Positions 37,752 through 48,002 are shown, counted from the first letter of the stretch. The stretch is 64,000 nt of DNA from Billgrantia gudaonensis (GCF_900100195.1 NZ_FNES01000010.1:1-64000); one strand, 5' to 3'. Translations and numbers: made by a program. Notes: generated by a model from the sequence alone, not told the origin.

Positions 37752-38489
37752 ATGGCAGCCGACGTCAAGCGTCCCAGTGGGCGAGCGCCCAACCAGCCCC
37801 GCGAGATCCGCCTGACCCGCGACTACACCCGTCACGCCGAGGGATCGGTACTGGTGGAGTTCGGCGACACCAAGGTGTTGTGCAATGCCAGCGTGGAAGC
37901 CGGCGTGCCACGTTGGTTGCGCGGCAAGGGCCGGGGCTGGGTGACCGCCGAGTACGGCATGCTGCCCCGCGCCACCCATACCCGCGGTGGCCGCGAAGCG
38001 ACGCGCGGCAAGCAGGGCGGGCGCACGCTGGAGATCCAGCGTCTGATCGGCCGGTCGCTGCGCGCGGCGGTGAATCTCAAGAAGCTCGGCGAGTACACCA
38101 TCACCGTGGACTGCGACGTCATCCAGGCCGACGGCGGTACCCGTACTGCTTCGATCACCGGTGGCTGCGTGGCGCTGGTCGACGCCATTCGCTACCTGCA
38201 GCGCGAGAAGCTGATCAAGGGCGACCCTTTCGTGCAACTGATCAGCTCGGTGTCGGTGGGGCTCTTCAAGGGGGTTCCGGTGGTCGACCTGGACTACCCC
38301 GAGGACTCGAGCGCCGACACCGACATGAACGTGGTCATGGCCGAGTCGGGCGGCCTGATCGAGGTGCAGGGCACTGCCGAGGCGGGAACCTTCTCCCGCG
38401 AGGCGCTCAACGCCATGCTCGACCTGGCGGAAAAGGCCGGCAGCGAACTCTTCGGCCATCAGCGCGAAGCGCTGGGCATTCGTCGCTGA
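37752..38489 (+). CDS. rph: Ribonuclease PH
   Basis: This 245-residue RNase PH trims tRNA 3' ends with phosphate. Typical blocks are [76 protein letters not shown] and [15 protein letters not shown]. Length matches the family. AGAGGAA lies just ahead of the ATG. It is divergent from yicC and convergent with crc. Confidence 0.97.
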   Translation: MAADVKRPSGRAPNQPREIRLTRDYTRHAEGSVLVEFGDTKVLCNASVEAGVPRWLRGKGRGWVTAEYGMLPRATHTRGGREATRGKQGGRTLEIQRLIGRSLRAAVNLKKLGEYTITVDCDVIQADGGTRTASITGGCVALVDAIRYLQREKLIKGDPFVQLISSVSVGLFKGVPVVDLDYPEDSSADTDMNVVMAESGGLIEVQGTAEAGTFSREALNAMLDLAEKAGSELFGHQREALGIRR

Positions 38490-38604
38490 GCATTGGCGCG
38501 AATGGCACCGGGGACAGACCACAGTGGAGGTCCTGCGCCAGGGATGGGGTTACAAGGGCTCCGCGATGGCCTATCGACGGAACGGCCATGAGCGACTGCC
38601 TAAC

Positions 38605-38639
38605 GCATTGCGCCGGCCTATCCAAGGCCGGCGCAATGC
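38605..38639. terminator. Long hairpin between convergent rph and crc
   Basis: A perfect 15-bp stem (38605-38619 with 38625-38639, 5-base loop) lies between the two convergent genes. There is no T tail on the plus strand, so it probably serves as a bidirectional transcript end or RNA stabiliser. Confidence 0.6.
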
Positions 38640-38676
38640 ATTCCGGGCGGGCCGGAACGGCGACGAAGGGAGGTCG

Positions 38677-39444
38677 TTACAGCTCCAGGTCGTACTCCAC
38701 GATCAGCGGCGCGAACTCCGAAAAGGTGGCATCGGTGTCGATCCAGGCGTCCACCACGTGGCGGCGGAAGTTGGGCCCGACGATCTGGTAGTCGATGCGC
38801 CAGCCCTCCTGGCGGGAGCGCGGCACTTCCTGGTCGAGTTTGGGCCACCAGGTGTAGTGGCCGGCCTCTCGATTGACCTCGCGGAAGGTATCGATGAAGC
38901 CGGTGGGACCGAACACCTGGTCCATCCAGGCGCGCTCCTCCGGCTTGAAGCCGGGCGTGGTCTGGTTATCGGCCCAGTTGGCCAGGTCGATGGTCTTGTG
39001 GGCGATGTGCCAGGTACCGCAGATGATGTACTCGCGCCGCTTGCGCGCCATCTTGCTCAGGTACTCCTGGTACTGCGTCATGAAGGCCTGTTTGGCGGCA
39101 TAGTCGCTGCCGTCGGGCATCAGGAAGCTGGCGATGCTGAAGCGGTCGTAGTCGGCCTGCAGGAAGCGTGCCTCGTGATCGCACTGCGGAAAGCCCAGCC
39201 CGTACATGATGGCCTTGGGAATCTTTCGGCAGTAGAGGCCGACCCCGGAGAAGCCGTCCTGCTCTGCGTCGAGGAAGTAGCCCTCGTAGCCTTCGGGGTA
39301 GAGGATGTCGTCGTCGAGTTCGAAGCTCTTGGCCTTGAGATTCTGCACGCAGACGACATCGGCGTCCTGGCCGGCCAGCCAGTCGAGGAAGCCGCGGTCG
39401 ACCGCCTCGCGGATGCCGTTGACATTGATGGTGGCAATTTTCAT
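38677..39444 (-). CDS. crc: Crc-like protein (exonuclease III fold, catalytic residues lost)
   Basis: This 255-residue protein follows the exonuclease III fold but resembles Pseudomonas Crc: RREYIICGTWHIAHKTIDLA, NWADNQTTPGFKPEERAWMD and the C terminus FSEFAPLIVEYDLEL match Crc blocks. Catalytic motifs are broken: LQExK reads VQNLK, GDWNIA reads GTWHIA and SDHAP reads SEFAP. Crc is a non-nuclease that acts with Hfq to repress translation in carbon catabolite control. The order pyrE / crc / rph / yicC matches Pseudomonas. AAGGGA precedes the ATG. A nuclease label would be wrong. Confidence 0.85.
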   Translation of the reverse strand: MKIATINVNGIREAVDRGFLDWLAGQDADVVCVQNLKAKSFELDDDILYPEGYEGYFLDAEQDGFSGVGLYCRKIPKAIMYGLGFPQCDHEARFLQADYDRFSIASFLMPDGSDYAAKQAFMTQYQEYLSKMARKRREYIICGTWHIAHKTIDLANWADNQTTPGFKPEERAWMDQVFGPTGFIDTFREVNREAGHYTWWPKLDQEVPRSRQEGWRIDYQIVGPNFRRHVVDAWIDTDATFSEFAPLIVEYDLEL

Positions 39445-39588
39445 ACATGGTCCCTTTGACGTCGCGCGTGTATGATACCCGACGTTTCGACGTTTGGGTA
39501 AATGGCCCGTCGCGATAGACATGATATAGGGCTTGGGACGCGCTGTCGGTCCCTGGTCGACATCGGTTGAGGCATCAGGAGACGAACC

Positions 39589-40275
39589 TTGGCGGCGAGC
39601 ATGCAGGCATATCAGCGCGAGTTCATCGAGTTCGCCATCGAGCAAGGCGTGCTGCGCTTCGGCGAATTCACCCTCAAGTCGGGCCGCGTCAGCCCCTACT
39701 TCTTCAATGCCGGCCTGTTCAAGACCGGCGCGGCCCTGGCGCGGCTGGGGCGCTTCTACGCCCAGGCGATCGCCGAGCGCGCGCCCGCGTTCGACGTGCT
39801 CTTCGGCCCCGCCTACAAGGGCATTCCCCTGGCGGCGACCACTGCCGTGGCGTTGGCCGATCACCACGGCCGCGATCTGCCCTACGCCTTCAACCGCAAG
39901 GAAGCCAAGGACCACGGCGAAGGTGGCAACATCGTCGGCGCCCCGCTTGCCGGGCGCATCCTGATCATCGACGACGTCATCACCGCCGGCACCGCCATCC
40001 GCGAGGTGATGGAATTGATCGAGGCCGCCGGCGCCGAGGCTGCCGGGGTGGTGATCGCCCTCGACCGCCAGGAGCATGGCCAGGCTGACAGTGAAGCACA
40101 AGGCCTGAGCGCCATCCAGGAGGTCGAGGCACGCTACGGCATGCCGGTGGTGAGCATCGTCACCCTGGACATGGTGCTCGCTTATCTCGAGGAGCGGGGC
40201 GGCGACGCCTTTCTGGCTCACGCCCAGGCGATCCGCGACTACCGCGCGCGCTACGGAGTGGCGGCAACCGGATGA
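39589..40275 (+). CDS. pyrE: Orotate phosphoribosyltransferase
   Basis: This 228-residue enzyme makes orotidine 5'-phosphate in pyrimidine synthesis. It has [47 protein letters not shown] (catalytic loop) and the PRPP-binding motif [14 protein letters not shown]. The likely start is TTG at 39589 with AGGAGA 6 bases upstream; ATG at 39601 is too far from it. It is divergent from crc, as in Pseudomonas, and 9 bases upstream of trmL. Confidence 0.96.
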   Translation: MAASMQAYQREFIEFAIEQGVLRFGEFTLKSGRVSPYFFNAGLFKTGAALARLGRFYAQAIAERAPAFDVLFGPAYKGIPLAATTAVALADHHGRDLPYAFNRKEAKDHGEGGNIVGAPLAGRILIIDDVITAGTAIREVMELIEAAGAEAAGVVIALDRQEHGQADSEAQGLSAIQEVEARYGMPVVSIVTLDMVLAYLEERGGDAFLAHAQAIRDYRARYGVAATG

Positions 40276-40284
40276 GCGGTCGTC

Positions 40285-40767
40285 ATGCTCGATGTCGTTC
40301 TCTATCAGCCCGAGATTCCGCCCAACACCGGTAATCTGATCCGGCTGTGTGCCAACACCGGTTTTCGCCTGCACCTGATCGAACCGCTGGGCTTCGTGCT
40401 CGACGACAAGCGCCTGCGCCGCGCCGGGCTCGACTACCACGAATGGGCCGCTGTCAGCGTGCATCGAAGCTGGGAGGCCTTCCTCGATGATGTTTCGCCA
40501 GGGCGGGTGTTCGCCGTGTCGACCCGCGGGCGCACCGGCCATCATGAGCCGGCCTACCGCCCTGACGACGCCCTGGTGTTCGGTCCCGAGACCCGCGGCC
40601 TGCCCCAGGCCATGCTCGACGCGCTGCCCGAGGCCCAGCGCCTGCGCATTCCCATGCTACCCGAGAGCCGCAGCCTCAATCTCTCCAATGCCGCTGCGGT
40701 GCTGGTCTATGAGGCCTGGCGTCAGCTCGGCTTCGCCGGTGCGATGAAACTCGAGGCACGCCCATGA
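40285..40767 (+). CDS. trmL: tRNA (cytidine/uridine-34 2'-O)-methyltransferase
   Basis: This 160-residue SPOUT enzyme has [20 protein letters not shown] at the start, [11 protein letters not shown] and [20 protein letters not shown], the deep trefoil-knot motifs of TrmL (YibK). It methylates the wobble ribose of certain leucine tRNAs using SAM. Length is normal for the family. It follows pyrE closely and its stop overlaps the rep start by four bases (ATGA). Confidence 0.95.
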   Translation: MLDVVLYQPEIPPNTGNLIRLCANTGFRLHLIEPLGFVLDDKRLRRAGLDYHEWAAVSVHRSWEAFLDDVSPGRVFAVSTRGRTGHHEPAYRPDDALVFGPETRGLPQAMLDALPEAQRLRIPMLPESRSLNLSNAAAVLVYEAWRQLGFAGAMKLEARP

Positions 40768-42815
40768 GCATTCAGCAGCGTCTCGCCAAGCTCAATCCCC
40801 GCCAGCAGGAAGCGGTGCGCTACATCGACGGTCCCTGTCTGGTGCTGGCCGGCGCCGGCTCCGGCAAGACCAGCGTGATCACCACCAAGATCGCCTACCT
40901 GGTGCAGGCGTGCGGGATGAGCGCCCGACGCATCGCCGCGGTGACCTTCACCAACAAGGCGGCTCGCGAGATGAAGGAACGGGTGGGGCAGATGCTCGAA
41001 GGCAAGGAGGGCCACGGGTTGACCGTCTCCACCTTCCATACCCTGGGCCTCAACATCATCCGCCGGGAATTGGCGGCGCTGGGCTATCGCCCCGGCTTCT
41101 CGCTGTTCGACCCCGAGGATGCCAAGGCGCTGCTGCGCGATCTGATGCACAAGGACGCCCAGGTGGATGCCGAGGTGATCAACCGCGTCCAGCACCGGAT
41201 CTCGCAGTGGAAGAACGACTTGGTGCTGCCCGGTGAGGCCGCTTCTCACGCTACGGACCAGGACGAACTCTTTGCCGCCCGCGCCTACGAAGCCTATGTG
41301 CGCCACCTCAAGGCGTACAACGCCGTGGACTTCGACGACCTGATCCTGCTTCCCGTGGTGCTGCTGCGCGACGATCCCGATGCCCTGGCGCGCTGGCGCA
41401 AACGCATTCACTACATGCTGGTCGACGAGTACCAGGACACCAACGTCAGCCAGTACCAATTGGTGAAGCTGCTGATGGGCGAGCGGGCCACTTTCACGGT
41501 GGTGGGCGACGACGACCAGTCGATCTACGCCTGGCGCGGAGCGCGCCCCGAGAACCTGGTGACGCTGGGCGAGGACTTCCCGCGCCTCAACGTCATCAAG
41601 CTCGAGCAGAACTATCGCTCCACCGGCACCATACTGCGCGCGGCCAATACGCTGATCGCCAACAACCCCCATGTCTACGACAAGACCCTGTGGTCGAAGA
41701 TGGGCGAGGGAGCGGCGATTCGCGTGGTGGTCAATCGCCATGAAGAGGCCGAGGCCGAACGGGTGGCCAGCGAGATACTGACGCGGCGCATCAAGGAACG
41801 TGCCGAGTGGCGCGATTTCGCGGTGCTCTATCGCGGCAACTTCCAGTCGCGCCTTCTGGAGCTCAAGCTGCAGCACTATCAGATCCCCTACAAGCTCTCC
41901 GGTGGCACCTCTTTCTTCTCGCGCAACGAGATCAAGGATGCCATGGCCTACCTGCGGCTATTGATCAATCCCGCCGACGACAACGCCTTTCTGCGTATCG
42001 TCAACGTGCCGCGCCGCGAGATCGGTCCCGGTACGCTGGAGAAGCTGGCCAACTACGCCAGCGATCGCGGCGGCTCGCTATTCGCCGCCTGCCACGAACT
42101 GGGGCTCGAACAGGTTCTGCCCACCCGTGCCGTGGAGCGCCTGGGGCGGTTCACCCACTTCATCGACGGGGTGCGCCGGCGCATGGATGCTGGCGATGCC
42201 CTGGCGGCGATCCGTGACATGCTGCGCGATATGGACTACGAGGCGTGGCTCTACCAGAACGCCAGCACGCCGACCATCGCCGAGCGGCGCATGGCCAACG
42301 TCTGGACGCTGATCGACCAGCTCGAGAAGTCGATGCAGGCCGATCCCGAAGACAGCGCGGCCAGTGAGGAAACCGAGACCGACGGCGTGGAGGCGGCCAT
42401 CTCGCGGCTGGTGCTGCGCGACATCCTCGAACAGCAGGCCGAGGAGGACGACTCGGATCGCGTTCAGCTGCTCACCATGCACGCCGCCAAGGGGCTGGAG
42501 TTTCCCCACGTCTACCTGATGGGCCTCGAGGAGGAGTTGCTGCCGCACCGCAACGCCGTCGAGGCGGGCACCGTGGAGGAGGAGCGTCGCCTGGCCTACG
42601 TGGGCATCACCCGCGCCCGGCGCACCCTGACGCTGACCCTGGCCCGCCAGCGCAAGGCATATGGCGAGCTGATGGACTGCACGCCGAGCCGTTTTCTCGA
42701 CGAGCTGCCGGAGGCCGATCTGGAGTGGGAAGGACGCGCCGACAAGGAGGATCCGGACAAGAAGCAGGCCCGCGGCAAGGATGCCATTGCGGGCCTGCGC
42801 TCGTTGCTGGGGTGA
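40764..42815 (+). CDS. rep: ATP-dependent DNA helicase Rep
   Basis: This 683-residue UvrD/Rep superfamily 1 helicase unwinds DNA 3' to 5' and helps replication forks past protein blocks. Motifs are [11 protein letters not shown] (Walker A), [21 protein letters not shown] (motif II), [20 protein letters not shown] and [17 protein letters not shown]. The N terminus matches Rep better than UvrD. It is translationally coupled to trmL by a 4-base overlap. Confidence 0.95.
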   Translation: MSIQQRLAKLNPRQQEAVRYIDGPCLVLAGAGSGKTSVITTKIAYLVQACGMSARRIAAVTFTNKAAREMKERVGQMLEGKEGHGLTVSTFHTLGLNIIRRELAALGYRPGFSLFDPEDAKALLRDLMHKDAQVDAEVINRVQHRISQWKNDLVLPGEAASHATDQDELFAARAYEAYVRHLKAYNAVDFDDLILLPVVLLRDDPDALARWRKRIHYMLVDEYQDTNVSQYQLVKLLMGERATFTVVGDDDQSIYAWRGARPENLVTLGEDFPRLNVIKLEQNYRSTGTILRAANTLIANNPHVYDKTLWSKMGEGAAIRVVVNRHEEAEAERVASEILTRRIKERAEWRDFAVLYRGNFQSRLLELKLQHYQIPYKLSGGTSFFSRNEIKDAMAYLRLLINPADDNAFLRIVNVPRREIGPGTLEKLANYASDRGGSLFAACHELGLEQVLPTRAVERLGRFTHFIDGVRRRMDAGDALAAIRDMLRDMDYEAWLYQNASTPTIAERRMANVWTLIDQLEKSMQADPEDSAASEETETDGVEAAISRLVLRDILEQQAEEDDSDRVQLLTMHAAKGLEFPHVYLMGLEEELLPHRNAVEAGTVEEERRLAYVGITRARRTLTLTLARQRKAYGELMDCTPSRFLDELPEADLEWEGRADKEDPDKKQARGKDAIAGLRSLLG

Positions 42816-42861
42816 ATAGCATGCGCCCCATGCCGCCGGGGCGCGAGCGAGTCTCAGGCAG

Positions 42862-43650
42862 TCAGCAAGCGTCGAAATCGGCCGATCGCTCGCGCCACAA
42901 GGTCGCTTCCTGGCGCAGCGTGCTGGCGAACAGCGCGATGTCGTTGGGGCCGGCGACGAAGCGGTAGCCGCTATCGGTCAGGGTGGCGACGTCGCGCCCG
43001 GGGCCGGTGATGGTGCCCATCAAGCGCCCGCTGGCGGTGATGCGCCGCTCCAGCCCGCCGATCAGCTCGCGTACCTGGCCGTCCTCCAGTTGCTCCAGCC
43101 GTCCCATGGATCCGGCGAGATCGTTGGGGCCGATGAACAGCATGTCGATGCCCTCGACCCCGGCGATCGCCTCGACGTTATCGGCCGCATCGACATGTTC
43201 GATCTGAGCGATCAACAGCAGGTCGTCGTTGGCCCGGCGGGCATAGTCGCGGAAGGCACCATAGCCCGAGGCGCGCACGATCGGCGCCGCATAACCGCGC
43301 TGGCCCTGGGGAGGGTAGCGGCAGGCATCGACGACGGCGCGGGCCTGTTCGGCGCTGTTGACCATCGGCACCATGATCGAGCGCACGCCCATGTCGAGGA
43401 CCTTCTTCAGATAGGCCGGATCGTTGGCGGGGATGCGCAGGACCGCCTCGCCACCCGCGGCTTCGATGGCGCGGACCAGGTGCGCGGTGTGCTCGAGGCT
43501 GGAAACGCCGTGCTCGTTGTCGATCAGGATGGTCTTCCAGCCGGCCCAGACGGCCACTTCGGCCAGTTCGGGGCTGGCGCTTTCCAGCCACAGGGCGCTG
43601 ACGGTCCGGCCCTGCTGCAGGGCGAGTTTGGTGCGGTTGCGTGGGCTCAT
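42862..43650 (-). CDS. HpcH/HpaI-type aldolase
   Basis: This 262-residue class II pyruvate aldolase has ILIDNEHGVSSLEHTAHLVR, AVLRIPANDPAYLKKVLDMG, SIMVPMVNSAEQARAVVDAC, LLIAQIEHVDAADNVEAIAG and MLFIGPNDLAGSMG (metal site Glu/Asp). Such enzymes cleave 2-keto-3-deoxy or 4-hydroxy-2-oxo acids to pyruvate and an aldehyde. Its ATG overlaps the tctA stop (ATGA). It is the last gene of the tctCBA operon, so it probably breaks down the imported acid or its product; the substrate is unknown. Confidence 0.9.
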   Translation of the reverse strand: MSPRNRTKLALQQGRTVSALWLESASPELAEVAVWAGWKTILIDNEHGVSSLEHTAHLVRAIEAAGGEAVLRIPANDPAYLKKVLDMGVRSIMVPMVNSAEQARAVVDACRYPPQGQRGYAAPIVRASGYGAFRDYARRANDDLLLIAQIEHVDAADNVEAIAGVEGIDMLFIGPNDLAGSMGRLEQLEDGQVRELIGGLERRITASGRLMGTITGPGRDVATLTDSGYRFVAGPNDIALFASTLRQEATLWRERSADFDAC

Positions 43651-45179
43651 GAAGCGGTATCCGTTTGCGAGGTGGTCGAGGAATCGGGGTGGCGTCGGCG
43701 CCGGACGCTCTCGTGGATGCCACGGGTCAGCAGCAAGGCCCAGAGCAGCAGGGTCAGAACGCCCAGCGCCGTCGCCCAGGGACGCTCGAAGAAGGCCAGC
43801 AAGTCGCCCTGGGCTTTCATCATCGAGGTCATGAAGTTCTCTTCGACGATCTCGCCGAGGACGATGCCGAGGATGGCGGGTGCCAGCGGAAAGCCGTTGG
43901 CTTCCATGGCGTAGCCCAGGATGCCCAGCGCCAGCACGGTCCAGATGGCCATCACCGAGTTGGTGATGGCATAGGCCCCCACCAGCGAGAACAGCAACAC
44001 GATGGGCATCAGCACCCGGCGCGGGATACGTACCACCTGGCTGGAAATCATGATCACCAGCAGGCCCGCGGGGATCATGGCGAGATTGCTCAGCGCGAAG
44101 GCCCCGTACAGGGTGTGTACCAGTTCCGGCGAGTCGGTGAATATCTGTGGCCCGGGCGACATCCCGTTGAGCAGCAGGATGCCGATGGCGATGGCGGTGA
44201 CGCTGTCGCCGGGGATGCCGAACACCAGTGCCGGCGTCCAGGCCCCGCCGATGGCGGCGTTGTTGGCGGAACCGCCATCGGTCACGCCCTCGATGTAGCC
44301 CGTGCCGTAGCGTTCGGGATGGCGCGAGAAGCGCCGCGAAACCGCATAGCAGATCCACGCGGCGATGTCCGCCCCCGCGCCGGGCAGCGCGCCGATCAGG
44401 GTGCCCAGCACGCTGGAGCGGGCGATGTTGCGCTTGAAGCGGCGCAGCGTGCGCCCTGCCTCGCGCAGCGCCCGGGCAAACGGTTCCTGGGCAGCGCTGG
44501 CGGGTTGCTCGCCGCGCCTTGCCTGGGCGCTGCGCAGGATCTCGCTGAGGGCAAACAGGCCGATGATGGCGGGTATGAAGCTGATCCCGTCGAACAGTTC
44601 GTAATAGCCGAAGGTGAAGCGCGGGTGACCGACGGCCACGTCGATGCCGATCGTGGCGATGAACAACCCGATGAACAGGCTGGCGAAGCTCTTGGCCACG
44701 CTGCCGTTACTGGTCAGCACCGCGCAGCTCAGCCCCAGGCAGGCCAGCCAGAAGGTTTCGAAGCTGGAGAACTGTATTGCGATGCGTGCCAGCTGCGGGG
44801 CGATGAGCGCCAGCAGGGCGACCCCCACCAGCCCGCCGATGCAGGCGGCGAACAGCGACACCATCAGCGTCGAGCGGGTTCGTCCGGCGCGGGAAAGCCG
44901 ATGGGCGTCCTCGACGTAGGCCGCGGAGGCGGGCGTTCCGGGAATGCGCATCAGGGTGCCGGGGACGTCGCCGGCGAAGATCGCCGTGGTGGTGGTGGCG
45001 ACGATGGCGCTGATCGCGATCAGCGGATCCATGAAGTAGGTGAACGGCACCAGCAGGGCCACCGCCATGGTGGCGGTCAGGCCCGGCATGGCGCCGATGA
45101 AGGTGCCGTAGAGCGTGCAGGCGGCGATGACCGCCAGGGACGCGGGGCTGAACAGGGCGGCAAGGGTCGAGGCGCTCAT
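43647..45179 (-). CDS. tctA: Tripartite tricarboxylate transporter, large membrane subunit TctA
   Basis: This 510-residue polytopic protein follows the TctA pattern: GTFIGAMPGLTATMAVALLV near the N terminus, GVTDGGSANNAAIGGAWTPA and LVFGIPGDSVTAIAIG in the middle, and about eleven or twelve helices. It is the ion-driven channel of the TTT family. A decayed second copy of its N-terminal part lies at 48088-48212. It sits 4 bases after tctB and overlaps the aldolase start. Confidence 0.95.
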   Translation of the reverse strand: MSASTLAALFSPASLAVIAACTLYGTFIGAMPGLTATMAVALLVPFTYFMDPLIAISAIVATTTTAIFAGDVPGTLMRIPGTPASAAYVEDAHRLSRAGRTRSTLMVSLFAACIGGLVGVALLALIAPQLARIAIQFSSFETFWLACLGLSCAVLTSNGSVAKSFASLFIGLFIATIGIDVAVGHPRFTFGYYELFDGISFIPAIIGLFALSEILRSAQARRGEQPASAAQEPFARALREAGRTLRRFKRNIARSSVLGTLIGALPGAGADIAAWICYAVSRRFSRHPERYGTGYIEGVTDGGSANNAAIGGAWTPALVFGIPGDSVTAIAIGILLLNGMSPGPQIFTDSPELVHTLYGAFALSNLAMIPAGLLVIMISSQVVRIPRRVLMPIVLLFSLVGAYAITNSVMAIWTVLALGILGYAMEANGFPLAPAILGIVLGEIVEENFMTSMMKAQGDLLAFFERPWATALGVLTLLLWALLLTRGIHESVRRRRHPDSSTTSQTDTAS

Positions 45180-45183
45180 GGAA

Positions 45184-45657
45184 TCACCAGGCCAGTGGCG
45201 TCAAAAGGCCCCAGGGGAGCGGGACGCGCAGCAGCGAATAGAACAGCAGGTGCACGCCGATCACCAGGGGCAGGGCCAGCAGCGCGGCACCCGTGACACG
45301 CAGCCCGAACACCCGGCCCGTGGCGAAAACCGCCAGGAAGGAGGCGACATGAAAGCCCAGGGGATCGAGCAGCAGGCCGTAGCCGAATACCACGGCCAGC
45401 AGGGCCAGGGGGCGTGCCGCCGCCCACCGGCCCGATTGCCGGGCCGGCAGGGTCGAAGTGCTCTGCGCCGGCTGCCGGCCCCGCGGTCCGAACCCGATCG
45501 CCGCACCGCAGACCATTAGGCCGATCGCCGCGATGGCGGGAAACAGGCCGGGGCCATACTCCAGCCCGGCCAGGGTCGGGAAGGTCGAGGCGCGCCACAG
45601 CACCAGCGCGCCGAACAGGACCAGCAGGCATCCCGACAAGCGATCATTGCGTGACAT
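45184..45657 (-). CDS. tctB: Tripartite tricarboxylate transporter, small membrane subunit TctB
   Basis: This 157-residue protein has four hydrophobic segments and the usual TctB start (RLSGCLLVLFGALVLWRAST, LEYGPGLFPAIAAIGLMVCG). AGGAGG precedes the ATG at 45657; a GTG two codons earlier is not needed. It lies between tctC and tctA. Confidence 0.9.
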   Translation of the reverse strand: MSRNDRLSGCLLVLFGALVLWRASTFPTLAGLEYGPGLFPAIAAIGLMVCGAAIGFGPRGRQPAQSTSTLPARQSGRWAAARPLALLAVVFGYGLLLDPLGFHVASFLAVFATGRVFGLRVTGAALLALPLVIGVHLLFYSLLRVPLPWGLLTPLAW

Positions 45658-45702
45658 GGACACCTCCTGTGTAGCGATGCGCCGTCTAGCGATGTCTCGG
45701 GC

Positions 45703-46701
45703 TCACTGGGCGAGGCCGATCGCCTCGATGACTTCGCCCAGTTGGCGGTCGGCCTCGGCGAGGGTTTGGGCGGTCTCATGGCGATCCTCGAACACCACCT
45801 CAGTACCGCGGCTGCGCTTGAACTCGGCCCAGTCCTCGCTGTTCACGGCGGTCTCGATCGCCTGCTCGTAGGCGCAGGCGATCTCGTCCGGCAGACCGCC
45901 GGGACCGCTGACCGTCACGAAGGCACTCAGCGTCCAGCCGCTCTCCAGGGTCTCGGCGGTCAGGGGCACCTCGGGCATCTGCTCCATCGGCGTATCGCTC
46001 ATGTACGCCAGCGCCTTGAGCTCCCCCTGTTCGACCAGATTGCGGGCTTCGGCGAGCGCCGGTGTGGCGACATCGACGCCACCCGCCATCAGCTCCTTGA
46101 GTGCCGGCCCGGCCCCCTGGCTGGGGATCCAGCGAATGGCGTCGGGCGCCAATCCCTCGGCCTTGAGCATGCCGGCCAGGGCGAGGTGCCAGATGCCGCC
46201 CTGGGCGGTTCCCGAAGCGGTCAGCTCACCCGGGTTCCGGCGTGCCTCGTCGAGCAGGGCCTCGAGGGAGTCGTAGGGCGAGTCCTCTTGCACCAGTACC
46301 CCGGGCGAGCTGCGGTTGATCAGGGCGATGGGCGTGATGTCCTGGTAAGTCAGCGGTGTCAGGCCGATCCAGTGCATGGTATCGATCTCGACCGTGGCGG
46401 CGCCGATGGTATAGCCGTCCGGCTTGCCACGGGCGAGCGTGGTATGGCCGACGACACCGTTACCCCCGGTACGGTTGACGACGTTGAACGGCACGCCCAT
46501 CTGCTCCTCGAGTAGGCTGGCCAGTCGGCGTGCGTTGGCGTCGGTGCCACCGCCGGTGCCCCAGGGAACCACGAAGGTCACGGCACGCTCGGGTTGCCAA
46601 TCGCAGGCTGCCGGCTGCTCGGCCAATGCGGGGGTTGCCGCCAGCGCGGCCCACAGGGCCAGCGAGGCGGTCGTCATCGTTGTCGAAGTCGCGCGAACCA
46701 T
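45703..46701 (-). CDS. tctC: Tripartite tricarboxylate transporter substrate-binding protein TctC (Bug family)
   Basis: This 332-residue protein has a signal peptide (to about AALAATPALA-EQ) and a Bug-type fold. Typical blocks are VTFVVPWGTGGGTDANARRL, VVNRTGGNGVVGHTTLARGK and PDGYTIGAAT, then the ITPIALINR strand. It captures a carboxylate in the periplasm for TctAB. TAGGAG precedes the ATG at 46701. It is the first gene of the operon and divergent from the LacI-type regulator. Confidence 0.93.
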   Translation of the reverse strand: MVRATSTTMTTASLALWAALAATPALAEQPAACDWQPERAVTFVVPWGTGGGTDANARRLASLLEEQMGVPFNVVNRTGGNGVVGHTTLARGKPDGYTIGAATVEIDTMHWIGLTPLTYQDITPIALINRSSPGVLVQEDSPYDSLEALLDEARRNPGELTASGTAQGGIWHLALAGMLKAEGLAPDAIRWIPSQGAGPALKELMAGGVDVATPALAEARNLVEQGELKALAYMSDTPMEQMPEVPLTAETLESGWTLSAFVTVSGPGGLPDEIACAYEQAIETAVNSEDWAEFKRSRGTEVVFEDRHETAQTLAEADRQLGEVIEAIGLAQ

Positions 46702-46786
46702 GCTGTTTACTCCTACCAGTGGCGTGAGCCTTCCAGGCGGCGTAAACAACTGCTTCGGGCCGCCCTCCTGGTTCGTTTTCTACACA

Positions 46787-46802
46787 GTTCAATCGATTGA
46801 AC
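46787..46802. promoter_or_regulatory. Perfect 16-bp palindrome, probable LacI-family operator
   Basis: GTTCAATCGATTGAAC is a perfect palindrome with a central CG, the typical form of LacI/GalR operators. It lies between tctC and the divergent LacI-type gene, 85 bases upstream of tctC, so binding there could control the transporter operon and possibly the regulator itself. Confidence 0.75.
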
Positions 46803-46958
46803 CAATGCGACTTTGGTCGTTGAGCCAAAGGGGTAACCGGCCCGCGATATCACTGAAAAGAGCGCTATGAGAAGATTCGGCGATACCGACCGGGCGGCTG
46901 GGGCGTGGCGAAGCGCAGCGATGTTAGCCCGGCGTTCGTGAGAGCAGGATATCGCTGA

Positions 46959-48002
46959 ATGGCAAATCGACCGACACTGAAAACCATCGCCGACCGGGTG
47001 GGGGTGACCGTCTCCGCGGTCTCGCTGGCCCTGCGCGACGATCCGCGCATTTCCCGGGCGACCCGGGAACGTATCCAGCAGGCGGCCGAAACGCTGGGTT
47101 ACGTCTACAACCGCCATGCAGCGGGCCTGCGGCGAGGCGATAGCGGTACGGTGGCGGTATGCCTCAATGACCTGAGCAATCCCTTCTTCACCGAGTTTCT
47201 CGGCCACATGGAGGCACGCTTTCGCGAGGCGGACCGCATGATGCTGTTCTGCCATGCCCATGAAACGCCATCGATCCAGGCCCGCTTCATTCGCCAGATG
47301 GCCGAGCATGGCGCCGCCGGGCTGATCCTGGTGCCTGTCGCCGGGACCACCCGCGAGGATCTCGACGGGCCCCAGGTGCGGCACCTGCGGGATTTTCCGC
47401 TGGTGCTGATTTCACGGGATGTCGACGATACCGGCTTCGATCGCGTCATCAACGACGACGAGATGGGTATCCGTCTACTGTTCGATCATCTATACGCAGC
47501 AGGGCATCGGCGCTTTGCCTGGTTGGGGGGCGGCGGTGATACATCCACGGCGCGGGACCGCGAGCGCTCTTTCCGCCAGCGGATGGATGCCGCCGGCTTG
47601 CCTGTCACCACCGAGACGATCCACCACGGCCCGACGTCGCTGGCCTTCGGCGATGCCATGCTCGAACGGCTGCTGGCGTTGCCGACGCCGCCGACCGCCA
47701 TTGTCTGTTTTTCCGACATCATCGCTTTCGGCGTGCTGGCGGCCTGTTACCGACATGGGCTGCGCCCGGGGATAGATATCTCGGTCACCGGCTTCGATGA
47801 CATGGGCGCGGCGGCCTATTCCGCTCCCGCGCTGACCAGTGTCAGAGTGCGCACGGACTTGATTGGTCAGCGGGCTAGCGAGCTGCTGCTGGCTCGCATG
47901 GCGGGCGAGCGTCACCCGCCGGTTCGTGAGGTCGTTCCTCCCGAGCTGGTGGTGAGAAATACCACTGGCCCTCCGGCTCATGGAGGTCTGGTTCAGCGAT
48001 AG
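46959..48002 (+). CDS. LacI-family transcriptional regulator
   Basis: This 347-residue regulator has a LacI helix-turn-helix (TLKTIADRVGVTVSAVSLAL) and hinge region, then a periplasmic-binding-like effector domain (GTVAVCLNDLSNPFFTEFLG, FPLVLISRDVDDTGFDRVIN, SVTGFDDMGAAAYSAPALTS). It likely represses the divergent tctCBA-aldolase operon until its inducer, probably the imported acid or an intermediate, binds. The palindrome at 46787-46802 is the likely target. Confidence 0.92.
   Translation: MANRPTLKTIADRVGVTVSAVSLALRDDPRISRATRERIQQAAETLGYVYNRHAAGLRRGDSGTVAVCLNDLSNPFFTEFLGHMEARFREADRMMLFCHAHETPSIQARFIRQMAEHGAAGLILVPVAGTTREDLDGPQVRHLRDFPLVLISRDVDDTGFDRVINDDEMGIRLLFDHLYAAGHRRFAWLGGGGDTSTARDRERSFRQRMDAAGLPVTTETIHHGPTSLAFGDAMLERLLALPTPPTAIVCFSDIIAFGVLAACYRHGLRPGIDISVTGFDDMGAAAYSAPALTSVRVRTDLIGQRASELLLARMAGERHPPVREVVPPELVVRNTTGPPAHGGLVQR

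Noticed and set aside
38677..39444. Exodeoxyribonuclease III
   Set aside because: The catalytic residues are replaced, and the sequence blocks and gene order fit Crc.
40722..41876. 384-codon minus-strand open frame
   Set aside because: It lies antisense within rep, whose helicase motifs are unambiguous.
43665..45296. 543-codon plus-strand open frame
   Set aside because: It is antisense to tctA/tctB and reads as low-complexity Gly/Gln/Arg/His; the minus strand has clear family matches.
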